Source of the DNA: CAYXDR01 sp046498185
GTDB lineage: Bacteria; Desulfobacterota; DSM-4660; Desulfatiglandales; Desulfatiglandaceae
Reading direction: 5' to 3'
NCBI GenBank assembly: GCA_046498185.1
Contig: JAWOBE010000172.1
Location: 1 to 49,891, forward strand
DNA: 49,891 nucleotides
Positions 43,147 through 49,891 of this stretch are shown piece by piece. A program made the position numbers and the translations under genes. A model generated the notes under the pieces. The model had not been told where the DNA came from. It did no database searches and saw nothing but the letters and a program-made list of their open reading frames with translations. The stretch's first letter is position 1. Each line of letters begins with the position of its first letter.

Positions 43147-44688
43147 TTACTTTAATGAATCAATATAGAGGGCTATTTCACCGGCATCCCTCGTGCTACC
43201 CACGCCGATGGCCCCGGAAGTAAGTGTCGTTCCCGAAAAGCCAAAAAGCCTTCTAACTATCATCACGCCATCCCCAAGTGGCTCCGTCGCGCCATTGCCA
43301 TCAACGTCGAGGTAACCTGCGGAGAGAATAGATGCCATATAATCCTCAATATCAGTGGCGTTATTACGGCTTCCCTGGGCATCTATCGCCCCTTGAATAA
43401 GCGTTGAGCCCCTGAAACCGAACAGATACCTCACGATCATTACGCCATCGCCCAAGGGGGTGGCCTCGCCGTTGCCATCGATATCTAAAACATGGCTGGG
43501 GACGATATCCAACATAAAATCGATCCCTTCGGTTGAAATATCCGCCTCTACCGTGACCAAGCTAGCTTCATCGACAATGAATTTTCCATCGTAATAGATA
43601 GTCGGGATTCCATTCCCACTGATCGATACAATATAGTCGTCACCCGGCAGGAGTTTATCTACAGCATAACCCTGATCCGAGCCATCGCCTGTAATCGTAA
43701 GGCTCTTATCGATCATCTTTTCATCGGAATTCACATTCAGCGTGGCCTCCTGGCCGTCCTCCAAGCCATAAATGGTTCCAGCAATGGAACCAAACGTCAG
43801 GCCTTCCCAGTTGTAGACATCATCTTGATCGGCGGTCAGCCCACCCGAAGACTCGCTTCCATAAACCGCTTTAACCACATAGGTCTTTCCGGAATCCAAA
43901 TCGACAATCTCAAAACTGCCATCCTCGTTCACCGGATAAAACCCCACAATAACATCCCCATCCATCACCATCACCTGAACACCGGGAAGCACCTCGCCGT
44001 TCACGGTCACCTTGCCGGAGAGGGTATAGGTGCTTGTAACGGTGATCGTGCCGGGGAGCAACTCCACCGGGTAGGACACGGCCTCGGTAGGTTCGCCGGC
44101 GGGGTCAAGCCCCACAGCCACGTCCAGTTCCGTGGGTTCGTCATACCCGGCATCCGCCGCCGTATCGGGACCTATGATGGTCTTCTGCACACCGATGTCA
44201 TAAACGCCATCCGCTGCTCCTTCGTATACCCTGAACTGCGCATTAAAAGGCACGACATCGGCGGTATCGGCCGCGAGGAATTCCGCTGCTGCTGCGGCAA
44301 CCAGCACGAGCCCTTCGTCCGCTTTTGTGTTGGCAATGTAAAACAGGGCGTTTTCTATTGTTTCATCAGAGGGCTGGTTCTCATGCGGATCATAATCATC
44401 CCCGTTATAGACTTCCTTGCCCGCCTGCACCAAACCTAAAAATTCGAATACGTCACTGTCGTATGTCAGCGTAAAAGCAAGCCCGTTCACATCATTGAAA
44501 CCACCCTTCAACGTAAGGGGTATTTCGCATTCCCTTTGCTCTTCGGTTCCGGCGCTGTTTACGCTAGTGCTTCCCACATCCAGCTCCTTGGCTGCCTCGG
44601 CCGTGGCTGAAAACAGCAAACCAAACGAGCACACGAAAATGATTGCAAATAGCACCGAAAAATATTTTTTTATTTTCATAATCATCAC
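43147..44688 (-). CDS. Exported cohesin-like protein with C-terminal dockerin-like repeats
   Basis: 513 residues. A signal peptide (1-32, ending ATAEA) precedes a cohesin-like domain (about 36-215; GLAFTLTYDSDVFEFLGL). A carboxypeptidase-regulatory-like sandwich follows (YTLSGKVTVNGEVLPGVQVMV). Two C-terminal repeats, LDIDGNGEATPLGDGVMIVRYLFGF and LDVDGNGATEPLGDGVMIVRRLFGF in part, each have a DxDGNG calcium loop like dockerin EF-hands. It could bind, or be bound by, other cohesin/dockerin proteins of the locus. Start behind GGGGGGAGTG. Confidence 0.85.
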   Translation of the reverse strand: MMIMKIKKYFSVLFAIIFVCSFGLLFSATAEAAKELDVGSTSVNSAGTEEQRECEIPLTLKGGFNDVNGLAFTLTYDSDVFEFLGLVQAGKEVYNGDDYDPHENQPSDETIENALFYIANTKADEGLVLVAAAAAEFLAADTADVVPFNAQFRVYEGAADGVYDIGVQKTIIGPDTAADAGYDEPTELDVAVGLDPAGEPTEAVSYPVELLPGTITVTSTYTLSGKVTVNGEVLPGVQVMVMDGDVIVGFYPVNEDGSFEIVDLDSGKTYVVKAVYGSESSGGLTADQDDVYNWEGLTFGSIAGTIYGLEDGQEATLNVNSDEKMIDKSLTITGDGSDQGYAVDKLLPGDDYIVSISGNGIPTIYYDGKFIVDEASLVTVEADISTEGIDFMLDIVPSHVLDIDGNGEATPLGDGVMIVRYLFGFRGSTLIQGAIDAQGSRNNATDIEDYMASILSAGYLDVDGNGATEPLGDGVMIVRRLFGFSGTTLTSGAIGVGSTRDAGEIALYIDSLK

Positions 44689-44818
44689 TCCCCCCGTAAC
44701 TCAGGTTCTAGGAAACCGAACTCCGGGCCTTCTGTGCGTAAAAAACTCCACTGTTTCTTTTTGTATAGCCATCTTTTTGCTCTTAAACGGAGATGTCCTT
44801 TTATTGAACTCGCCAAAT

Positions 44819-44988
44819 ATGATGGCCTCGTAAGAAGTCGTCACCCCGTTGGAGAACGGGGTCCAGGTTTTCTGCAACGACCTGGAATAACCGGATGGAG
44901 GTTTATCCCGATAAAATCGGGGATCACGCTTCGCTTGCCCGCAATAACGAAAAAGAGGTGTTCTGGCCTTTTTAAGATTCCATCGAAT
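44819..44988. repeat. MITE-like element (E3)
   Basis: Left end ATGATGGCCTCGTAAGAAGTC and, inverted, right end ATTCGATGGAATCTTAAAAAG. The inside folds into three hairpins: CCCCGTT-GGAG-AACGGGG, CCAGGT...ACCTGG and CCCGAT-AAA-ATCGGG. It fills most of the 323-base gap before the dockerin gene's 3' end. Confidence 0.75.
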
Positions 44989-45011
44989 ATAAATGGAATC
45001 AAAATCTTTGG

Positions 45012-45413
45012 TCAGGCTCTTGGAGGGTGTGGAATCGGTATCGGGGTTATTGAAGTAAATGAAGGAAAGAAGGAATCAACTCGTCCCCCGATGGGAAACG
45101 CCTTGATTACTGGTCTATCGGGAGGGATATAAGCTCCGAGGTTTGTTAGACTGAATGAAGACAATGAATCATCCAGCTCGATATTTGGAATAAATTCGGC
45201 AACCTTGTGGAGGGCTATGACAGCATCGGCGACCCGCGAGGCTAAAGGACCGGGGTTTTCAGCGCTTCGTACCACACCCCTGGCCAGCATGATCGCATCC
45301 TGCAGGTCTACTTTCCTGTCTTTATTCACATCTTGAAAGTGCACAAACGGCATCCCTGCGACTGTCAAAGACAGCGCAACAAATATCGGCAGGAAATGCT
45401 TTATAGCCCGCAT
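45012..45413 (-). CDS. Small exported dockerin-like protein
   Basis: The 133-residue protein has a signal peptide (about 1-24) directly followed by a dockerin-type EF-hand (FQDVNKDRKVDLQDAIMLARGVV) and a second partial repeat (RVADAVIALHKVAEF). Its C-terminal end (SITPIPIPHPPRA) is encoded by CCGATACCGATTCC-type repeat DNA next to element E3. No catalytic domain. It may anchor to a cohesin. Confidence 0.7.
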   Translation of the reverse strand: MRAIKHFLPIFVALSLTVAGMPFVHFQDVNKDRKVDLQDAIMLARGVVRSAENPGPLASRVADAVIALHKVAEFIPNIELDDSLSSFSLTNLGAYIPPDRPVIKAFPIGGRVDSFFPSFTSITPIPIPHPPRA

Positions 45414-45532
45414 TTGAGATACCTCGTGGTCCAGGTTGATAACCCGGAAAGGTGAGACCTTTTTACAATGGCGTCAATTTTATGCTATGCAAAGTATTCA
45501 TGTCAATACAAATCCACCTTCAAGCCAGTTAC

Positions 45533-45567
45533 CTGCTATCGGTTATTTGTTATCGGTTATCGTTACG
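45533..45567. repeat. Degenerate TATCGGTTA tandem tract at the cohesin gene stop
   Basis: Units TATCGGT, TATTTGT, TATCGGT, TATCGT in tandem. The cohesin gene's stop (45563-45565) lies inside it. It is the same style as the TTAGC tracts but with a different unit. Confidence 0.65.
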
Positions 45568-46042
45568 GCGAAATAAATACAGGCTCGGTGCGAACAGCGC
45601 ATTCGATACCCTTCAGTTTATCACTCATCAGCTCAATTTCAGGCACCTCTATACGGGTATTGACTGAGCCGGAAACATTCTCATGAACGCGAAAATTAAG
45701 GATGAAAAGTGGAATATTCGTCCCCTGAATACCCCTGGCACCGGCCATAACAATGATCAATGCACCCGGATTTTTGTCATTTACAACGTGCATCAATTCA
45801 TCTGTATGCTTTGTTCTGGAGCCTCTTGTAAAAGTCAAGATCTTGGCATCGTATTTCAGCACGATCTTAATGCCGGCCAAGTTATCCACATGATCAATCA
45901 TCACCGGCACCGCCACGGTCTTTCCTGGCTTTGCACTAGTGGCCGGGATATAAAGCTCGACTCCCAGAGCCTGAGCAGGAACCACCCAGCCGGCAATCAC
46001 TCCGATGATAAACAGGTACATTAAAAACTTCTTCCGCCCCAT
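45563..46042 (-). CDS. Exported single-cohesin-domain protein
   Basis: About 159 residues from ATG 46042 (MGRKKFLMYLFIIGVIAGW), a clear signal peptide ending near AQA. The rest is one cohesin-type domain: VELYIPATSAKPGKTVAVPVMIDHVDNLAGIKIVLKYDAKILTF in part. An in-frame start 36 bases upstream is less likely as it spoils the signal peptide. It could be the receptor for dockerin-bearing neighbours. Confidence 0.8.
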   Translation of the reverse strand: MGRKKFLMYLFIIGVIAGWVVPAQALGVELYIPATSAKPGKTVAVPVMIDHVDNLAGIKIVLKYDAKILTFTRGSRTKHTDELMHVVNDKNPGALIIVMAGARGIQGTNIPLFILNFRVHENVSGSVNTRIEVPEIELMSDKLKGIECAVRTEPVFISP

Positions 46043-46098
46043 GCCATACCCCCAACAGACAGGGAATAGAGAAAACAAAAGCAGTTCTTTTCTTTATC

Positions 46099-46287
46099 TC
46101 ACTCTTCATCAAAATCTAAAGGCATCATGTCATCCGCAAGATCGAAAAAAACACCCAAAGATTCACATAAATTTTTTACAATTCGGCTATAAATTTCTTT
46201 TTCATTAATATTATTAGTCTTTGCCATCAGCTTTAAATTCGAGACTAATTCTTTAGACACACCATCAACAATTTTTTCAGGATCCAT
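46099..46287 (-). CDS. Small acidic protein of unknown function
   Basis: 62 residues from ATG 46287 (MDPEKIVDGVSKELVSNLKLM) with GAGAGGG upstream. It is helical, with an acidic C-terminus (DDMMPLDFDEE), and has no signal peptide. I do not recognise it. It lies between secreted-protein genes, is AT-rich, and may be a cytoplasmic regulator or chance frame; the ribosome site favours a gene. Confidence 0.5.
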   Translation of the reverse strand: MDPEKIVDGVSKELVSNLKLMAKTNNINEKEIYSRIVKNLCESLGVFFDLADDMMPLDFDEE

Positions 46288-46387
46288 TATTTTCCCTCTC
46301 ATTCTTTTTGTTGTTAACCCTGGATCTACTCTCCGAACGAACCAAGCATCGCATATTAAAGAAAATAAATCTACAAGGTTCTAAATG

Positions 46388-46463
46388 TTTGACGGCGTCT
46401 TAAAAAATAGCATCTCCGCCCTATCGGGGCATGGTTGTTTTGACTTTTTACGATTCCATCAAT
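46388..46463. repeat. MITE-like element (E4)
   Basis: Left TTTGACGGCGTCTTAAAAAA and, inverted, right ATTGATGGAATCGTAAAAAG ends around a CGCCCTATCGGGGC centre; 76 bp. It lies in the 251-base gap downstream of the S8 gene. Confidence 0.7.
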
Positions 46464-46538
46464 GTTTGAATCACCATCAAAGCCCACCCCCATGCCCAGG
46501 TAAGAGCTACCTCTCTTAGAAAAGATTTTATCTATCCC

Positions 46539-48416
46539 TTACCTGTCCTGGATCAGCTGCCCTCCGCCAACCACACGCAAAATTGCCGCGACGTCGGGAA
46601 TGCCAACCCTATCATTATCCTCGTGGCCTGTGATATTCCCGTTTTCCTTCTGCACATCGGTCAGTTCGATCAAACCCGCCGCGTGACGAAGCAACAAAAC
46701 AGCATCAAAGGAATCCACCCTGCCGTCGAGATTCACATCTCCTTTGAGAAAACCCAGGAACCGAAGCGCCCCGAAGGTATCCAGGGTTCCCCCGGAGTAA
46801 ATTTTGTCTTGATCCGTCTGGAATGAAAACGGGCGGACGGAGCCAAGAATCGCCTCCCTTGTCTGCAAGAAGTTCATCGAAGGGCGGACTGAATAGATCA
46901 AGGCGGCAGTCCCTGAAACATGAGGTGTTGCCGAGGAACTCCCACTCATGGAAGTGTACAGGCCGTCATCATCCAGCGGCAAGTTACTGACGTCCGTAAG
47001 CCCGGCATTCAACGCTGTTGAAAGCACATTTTCCCCGGGGGCGGCAAGATGCACCGAGTTTTTTCCAAAGTTGGAATTTATTGAAAGACGGCCTGCCTGG
47101 ATTTGCCAGCCCACGGAAAGGATGTTGTCCAGTCTGTAGCTCGCCGGATAGAGAGGGGTTTGGTCATTGTCATTTCCACTGTTCCCGGCTGCACACACCG
47201 CCAGGATACCTGCCTCCCCCAGTCTCGTGAACGCTTCCCATTCCAGGTTGTCGGTTCCGTCCAGCATCGTGCCGTCGGGGTTGACATTGGAATCCGGTCC
47301 CCCGAAACTGCAGTTGACAACCCGAGCACCCGCAGCGATTGCATAATCGATTGCGGCGATAATGTCCACCATTTCCATACTATCGGTATCGTCCGCAAGC
47401 ACCTTGAGCGGGAGAATTTTCGTTTGCCAGGAAACGCCGGCCACCCCGATGCCGTTGTCACCCACGGCCGCTATGATGCCGGCCACCTGGGTCCCATGAC
47501 CATAGCGGTCCATGGGGTCCGGCGTGCCGTCGTCGTATACACTCACACGCTCACCGGCGAAATCCCAGCCGTGCACATCATCCACAAACCCGTTCCCGTC
47601 ATCGTCCACTCCGGGCTCTCCATGGAGTTCCTCTGTATTTATCCATATATTGGAGCTCAGGTCAGGATGATGGTAGTCAACGCCGGTTCCCACCACCGCA
47701 ACGACCACGTCTGGAGCCCCGGTTGTTATCGACCACGCATTGGGCGCACGAACGGCCCCAAGGGCCCACTGTTCCGAAAATTTCGGATCGTTCGGTACAA
47801 TTCCCAATGGGTATCTCAAGGAATTCCTCCCGACCTTTTTCACGATAGGCGATGCCTGGTAAGCCTTGATGGCCGCCGATAGATTCCCATCTTCTAAAAG
47901 CGCAACCTGGTGGATGCGGGAGTCGTGAATAACCCGTAAGACCCGGGAACCGGTGGCGGCATGGAGCGCTTCGATTTCAGCTGCATCAACATCTGGTTTA
48001 AACTGAACCAGGAGCTGGTCTGGTCTGTAAAACGAGCGCGGTTCGGACGCCGTATCCGGCGCCCGGGAATAAGCCTCCGCCTTGACAATGCGGAACCCCC
48101 CGTCTTCCCGCCGTTCGTAAACCACGGCGAGACCCTCACAAACCTGCTCAAGAAGCTGCTCCAGGGACGAAAAACGCCCATCGATCGTGACAGGAAAATC
48201 CCCGCCGTCCACTACGCGTATCGGGGTCGATGTGCACAGGGAAACGTGCTCCAGGAATTTCGACAGACTGATGTCGGAGACCTTTACGATGATCTGCCCA
48301 CCGACTGTTTCGACAAGGGGTGGGGGCTGGTTGGCTGTGGCTTTTCCAGGCATCATACAACCCGCAACCACGTACAGCCCAATAATGATGATGACCGCCC
48401 TCATGCTCAATGCCAC
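46539..48416 (-). CDS. Secreted S8 subtilisin-like protein with dockerin; catalytic Asp missing
   Basis: About 625 residues from GTG 48416 (GGAGAGAG seven bases before). A lipoprotein-like signal (LYVVAGC) is followed by an STN/secretin-N-like domain (SLSKFLEHVSLCTSTPIRVV) and a propeptide-like region (QLLVQFKPDVDAAEI). The S8 domain keeps its His (YGHGTQVAG), Asn (AAGNSG) and Ser (SGSSSATPHVSG). The usual DTG Asp is Gly (VVGTGVD; codon 47688-47690). A dockerin with calcium loops (DVNLDGRVDSFDAV; DNDRVGIPDVAAI) ends it. A frame start at 48533 is less likely because its 39 residues are not signal-like. Confidence 0.85.
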   Translation of the reverse strand: MALSMRAVIIIIGLYVVAGCMMPGKATANQPPPLVETVGGQIIVKVSDISLSKFLEHVSLCTSTPIRVVDGGDFPVTIDGRFSSLEQLLEQVCEGLAVVYERREDGGFRIVKAEAYSRAPDTASEPRSFYRPDQLLVQFKPDVDAAEIEALHAATGSRVLRVIHDSRIHQVALLEDGNLSAAIKAYQASPIVKKVGRNSLRYPLGIVPNDPKFSEQWALGAVRAPNAWSITTGAPDVVVAVVGTGVDYHHPDLSSNIWINTEELHGEPGVDDDGNGFVDDVHGWDFAGERVSVYDDGTPDPMDRYGHGTQVAGIIAAVGDNGIGVAGVSWQTKILPLKVLADDTDSMEMVDIIAAIDYAIAAGARVVNCSFGGPDSNVNPDGTMLDGTDNLEWEAFTRLGEAGILAVCAAGNSGNDNDQTPLYPASYRLDNILSVGWQIQAGRLSINSNFGKNSVHLAAPGENVLSTALNAGLTDVSNLPLDDDGLYTSMSGSSSATPHVSGTAALIYSVRPSMNFLQTREAILGSVRPFSFQTDQDKIYSGGTLDTFGALRFLGFLKGDVNLDGRVDSFDAVLLLRHAAGLIELTDVQKENGNITGHEDNDRVGIPDVAAILRVVGGGQLIQDR

Positions 48417-48529
48417 GATTCCACTCTCTCCACCAGGACCTTTACAAGCAGTCACATCAGCCTGCCGCCGGCCTGCTCCGCCACGGCCGTACGGCGACTG
48501 ATGCACTCCCTTCCGCTCCCTTGCCGGGC

Positions 48530-49891
48530 TCACGGGACCTGGGGCAAAACCAGCCGGAACCCGCGATAGTAGTCTAGCTGGTTATCCGGGTTAACGATGC
48601 GGCGAAACGCAGAACGGCAATGCTCCGCTTTGTTCATCCAGTTACCGCCACGCATGACTCGGTTCGAACTCGTTGAAGGTCCGGTAGGATCAGTCACAGC
48701 CCCACCTGGGTAACTGCCATACCAGTCTTGAACCCACTCCCATACATTTCCGTGCATGTCGTAAAGACCCCAGTCGTTGGGAGCAAAACTTCCCACCGGT
48801 AAGGTGTTCCCCCGATACACTCCTGACGGGCAATCCGTATATGGATAATTGCCATCGTAATTCGCCTGATCCGTGGAAAGGCAGTTACCGGTATTAAAAG
48901 GCGTCATGGTCCCGGCCCTTGCCGCGTATTCCCATTCAGCCTCGGTGGGAAGACGATAAGTGCCTTGCCCGAGATTGTTCAACTCTGTGATGAAGTCTTG
49001 AACATCATACCAAGAAACTTGTTCCACGGGGCAGTCATCCCCGCAGTTTGGGGAATATGCATTGTTATTCCCCATGACTGCATTCCACTGCCCCTGGGTG
49101 ATCTCGGTGGTCTGCATGTAATAGGACGTTGTTAGAGTTACCTGGTGTTGGGTTTCATCGCTATCCCTTTCAGGCTCATCCGCAGGGCTCCCCATCATGA
49201 ACGTGCCAGCAGGGATGAGGTTGAAGGTCATGCCCAGGGAGTTGGTGAAAGAGTCCCCGGAAACCTCGGCTGGTTCGAATGTCCAAATCTGAGAATAAGT
49301 GCAACTTGGTCCAACCGTTGGTGTAAAAGTTCCACTGTCAGTATAGGTACCTGTTGTATTGCTTGTTAAATAAATAGTAATCGTGCCCGTCGTTTTACCG
49401 TTTTGATCAACATGAGTTGATGTCACATTGGAGTACGCATGAACATAAGTATTTGGTGCAGTCTTAGTATAAGTGAAATTTTCCTGATCAATAATTGAGT
49501 TTGACGTAACATTTATGATCGCTCCTGTTTGCGTATCACCCACTGAAACAGGAGACCACGTGCAGGTTCCACTTAAAGATGCTAATTTCATCCTATAATT
49601 ACCTACTTCTGGTGTAAATTCGTCATCTCCATGGCCCTCGAACCCGACCTGCAATTGGACCTGGCGCGAAGTTGAGCCGGATGCGTAACCCGACAACAGC
49701 CCGGGATCGTAGAGATTTTTGAAATGGATATCGTTTCGGTACGTGTCTCCTGACAGTTTACCGCTGTCAATAGTTACGGTTATTGTTGCTGTTTGGCTAG
49801 CCGTCAGGGTGCCGGAACGCGGCGTCACGGATATGACAGCATCTTCGAGGAATTCCACGGCCCAGTCCATCGGCAATCCCCCGGAATTTTT
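48530..49891 (-). CDS. SUMF1/formylglycine-generating-enzyme-fold protein (5' end outside window)
   Basis: The frame is open to the window edge, so the start is not visible. The visible N-terminal part has Ig-like beta-sandwich segments (SVTPRSGTLTASQTATITV). The C-terminal 230 residues are a SUMF1 domain: GMTFNLIPAGTFMMGS, EITQGQWNAVMG, RLPTEAEWEYAAR, NVWEWVQDWYG and RVMRGGNW...CRSAFRR. True FGE has a Cys pair near the end; only one is seen, so it is probably a binding or paralogous protein, not a sulfatase activator. The S8 gene follows it. Confidence 0.85.
   Translation of the reverse strand, partial: KNSGGLPMDWAVEFLEDAVISVTPRSGTLTASQTATITVTIDSGKLSGDTYRNDIHFKNLYDPGLLSGYASGSTSRQVQLQVGFEGHGDDEFTPEVGNYRMKLASLSGTCTWSPVSVGDTQTGAIINVTSNSIIDQENFTYTKTAPNTYVHAYSNVTSTHVDQNGKTTGTITIYLTSNTTGTYTDSGTFTPTVGPSCTYSQIWTFEPAEVSGDSFTNSLGMTFNLIPAGTFMMGSPADEPERDSDETQHQVTLTTSYYMQTTEITQGQWNAVMGNNNAYSPNCGDDCPVEQVSWYDVQDFITELNNLGQGTYRLPTEAEWEYAARAGTMTPFNTGNCLSTDQANYDGNYPYTDCPSGVYRGNTLPVGSFAPNDWGLYDMHGNVWEWVQDWYGSYPGGAVTDPTGPSTSSNRVMRGGNWMNKAEHCRSAFRRIVNPDNQLDYYRGFRLVLPQVP

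Noticed and set aside
48530..49891. A true formylglycine-generating enzyme activating sulfatases.
   Set aside because: Only one Cys is seen in the C-terminal active region (RGGNW...CRSAFRR) where FGE has two, no sulfatase is near, and the protein carries exported Ig-like domains.

Overview
The window looks like a chromosome segment of a Gram-negative, anaerobic deltaproteobacterium (Desulfobacterota, perhaps near the Syntrophobacterales). The phylum call is an inference. It rests on an outer-membrane porin end, a GT9 heptosyltransferase-like gene, sensor-kinase and receiver sequences of a type common in that phylum, a pyruvoyl-type arginine decarboxylase operon, and intergenic repeats with a deltaproteobacterial look. 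No rRNA, tRNA, CRISPR array, integrase or transposase was seen.

Layout. 1-0.4 kb: porin 3' end and terminator. 0.5-1.8: AAA ATPase with DUF4143. 2.0-5.8: biotin module (birA, bioY, ECF ATPase, EcfT) behind a good BirA operator, interrupted between birA and bioY by a small AT-rich four-helix-bundle gene bracketed by a perfect 16-bp inverted repeat. 6.0-9.0: enoyl-CoA hydratase, repeat-filled DNA, MATE transporter. 9.2-11.6: pxpABC, the ATP-dependent 5-oxoprolinase. 11.6-13.7: lone groES and a fused PyrB-PyrI aspartate carbamoyltransferase. 14.2-16.7: polyamine operon, pyruvoyl arginine decarboxylase > deoxyhypusine synthase-like > agmatinase. 16.9-20.7: trpB2-like > small Cys protein > mocA-like > sigma-54 activator. 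21.3-23.9: NAD(P)HX repair enzyme and RNase Z. 23.9-30.8: class IV aminotransferase, LysM lytic transglycosylase, a fused CdaA-YbbR diadenylate cyclase, ogt, RNase D, enolase. 31.4-36.2: GT9, a divergent PGK-like/PurN-like pair, MBL/beta-CASP nuclease. 36.6-39.5: remains of a kinase/regulator pair joined by a deletion, then a receiver plus hybrid-input histidine kinase. 39.9-40.8: PHP protein. 40.9-49.9: a one-direction block of exported proteins with cohesin-like and dockerin-like modules, InlB-type repeats, an S8 protease-like protein and a SUMF1-fold protein.

The most unusual layer is non-coding. Three kinds of dispersed repeat lie between genes: (i) degenerate 6-7-mer tandem tracts such as TTAGCTA; (ii) a composite repeat of about 230-300 bp with an invariant 119-bp core, in 3-4 copies; (iii) MITE-like elements of 76-170 bp with imperfect terminal inverted repeats around GATGGNNTCGTAAAAAG. 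These repeats often sit exactly at gene 3' ends and supply the stop codon or C-terminal residues (birA, the four-helix gene, the biotin ATPase gene, speB, the cohesin gene, GT9, a dockerin gene).

The best candidates for undescribed biology are the inverted-repeat-bracketed four-helix cassette and its repeats, the polyamine operon, the cohesin/dockerin locus with a protease lacking its catalytic Asp, and the PGK-like/PurN-like pair. All functional calls come from reading motifs by eye; no database search was run.
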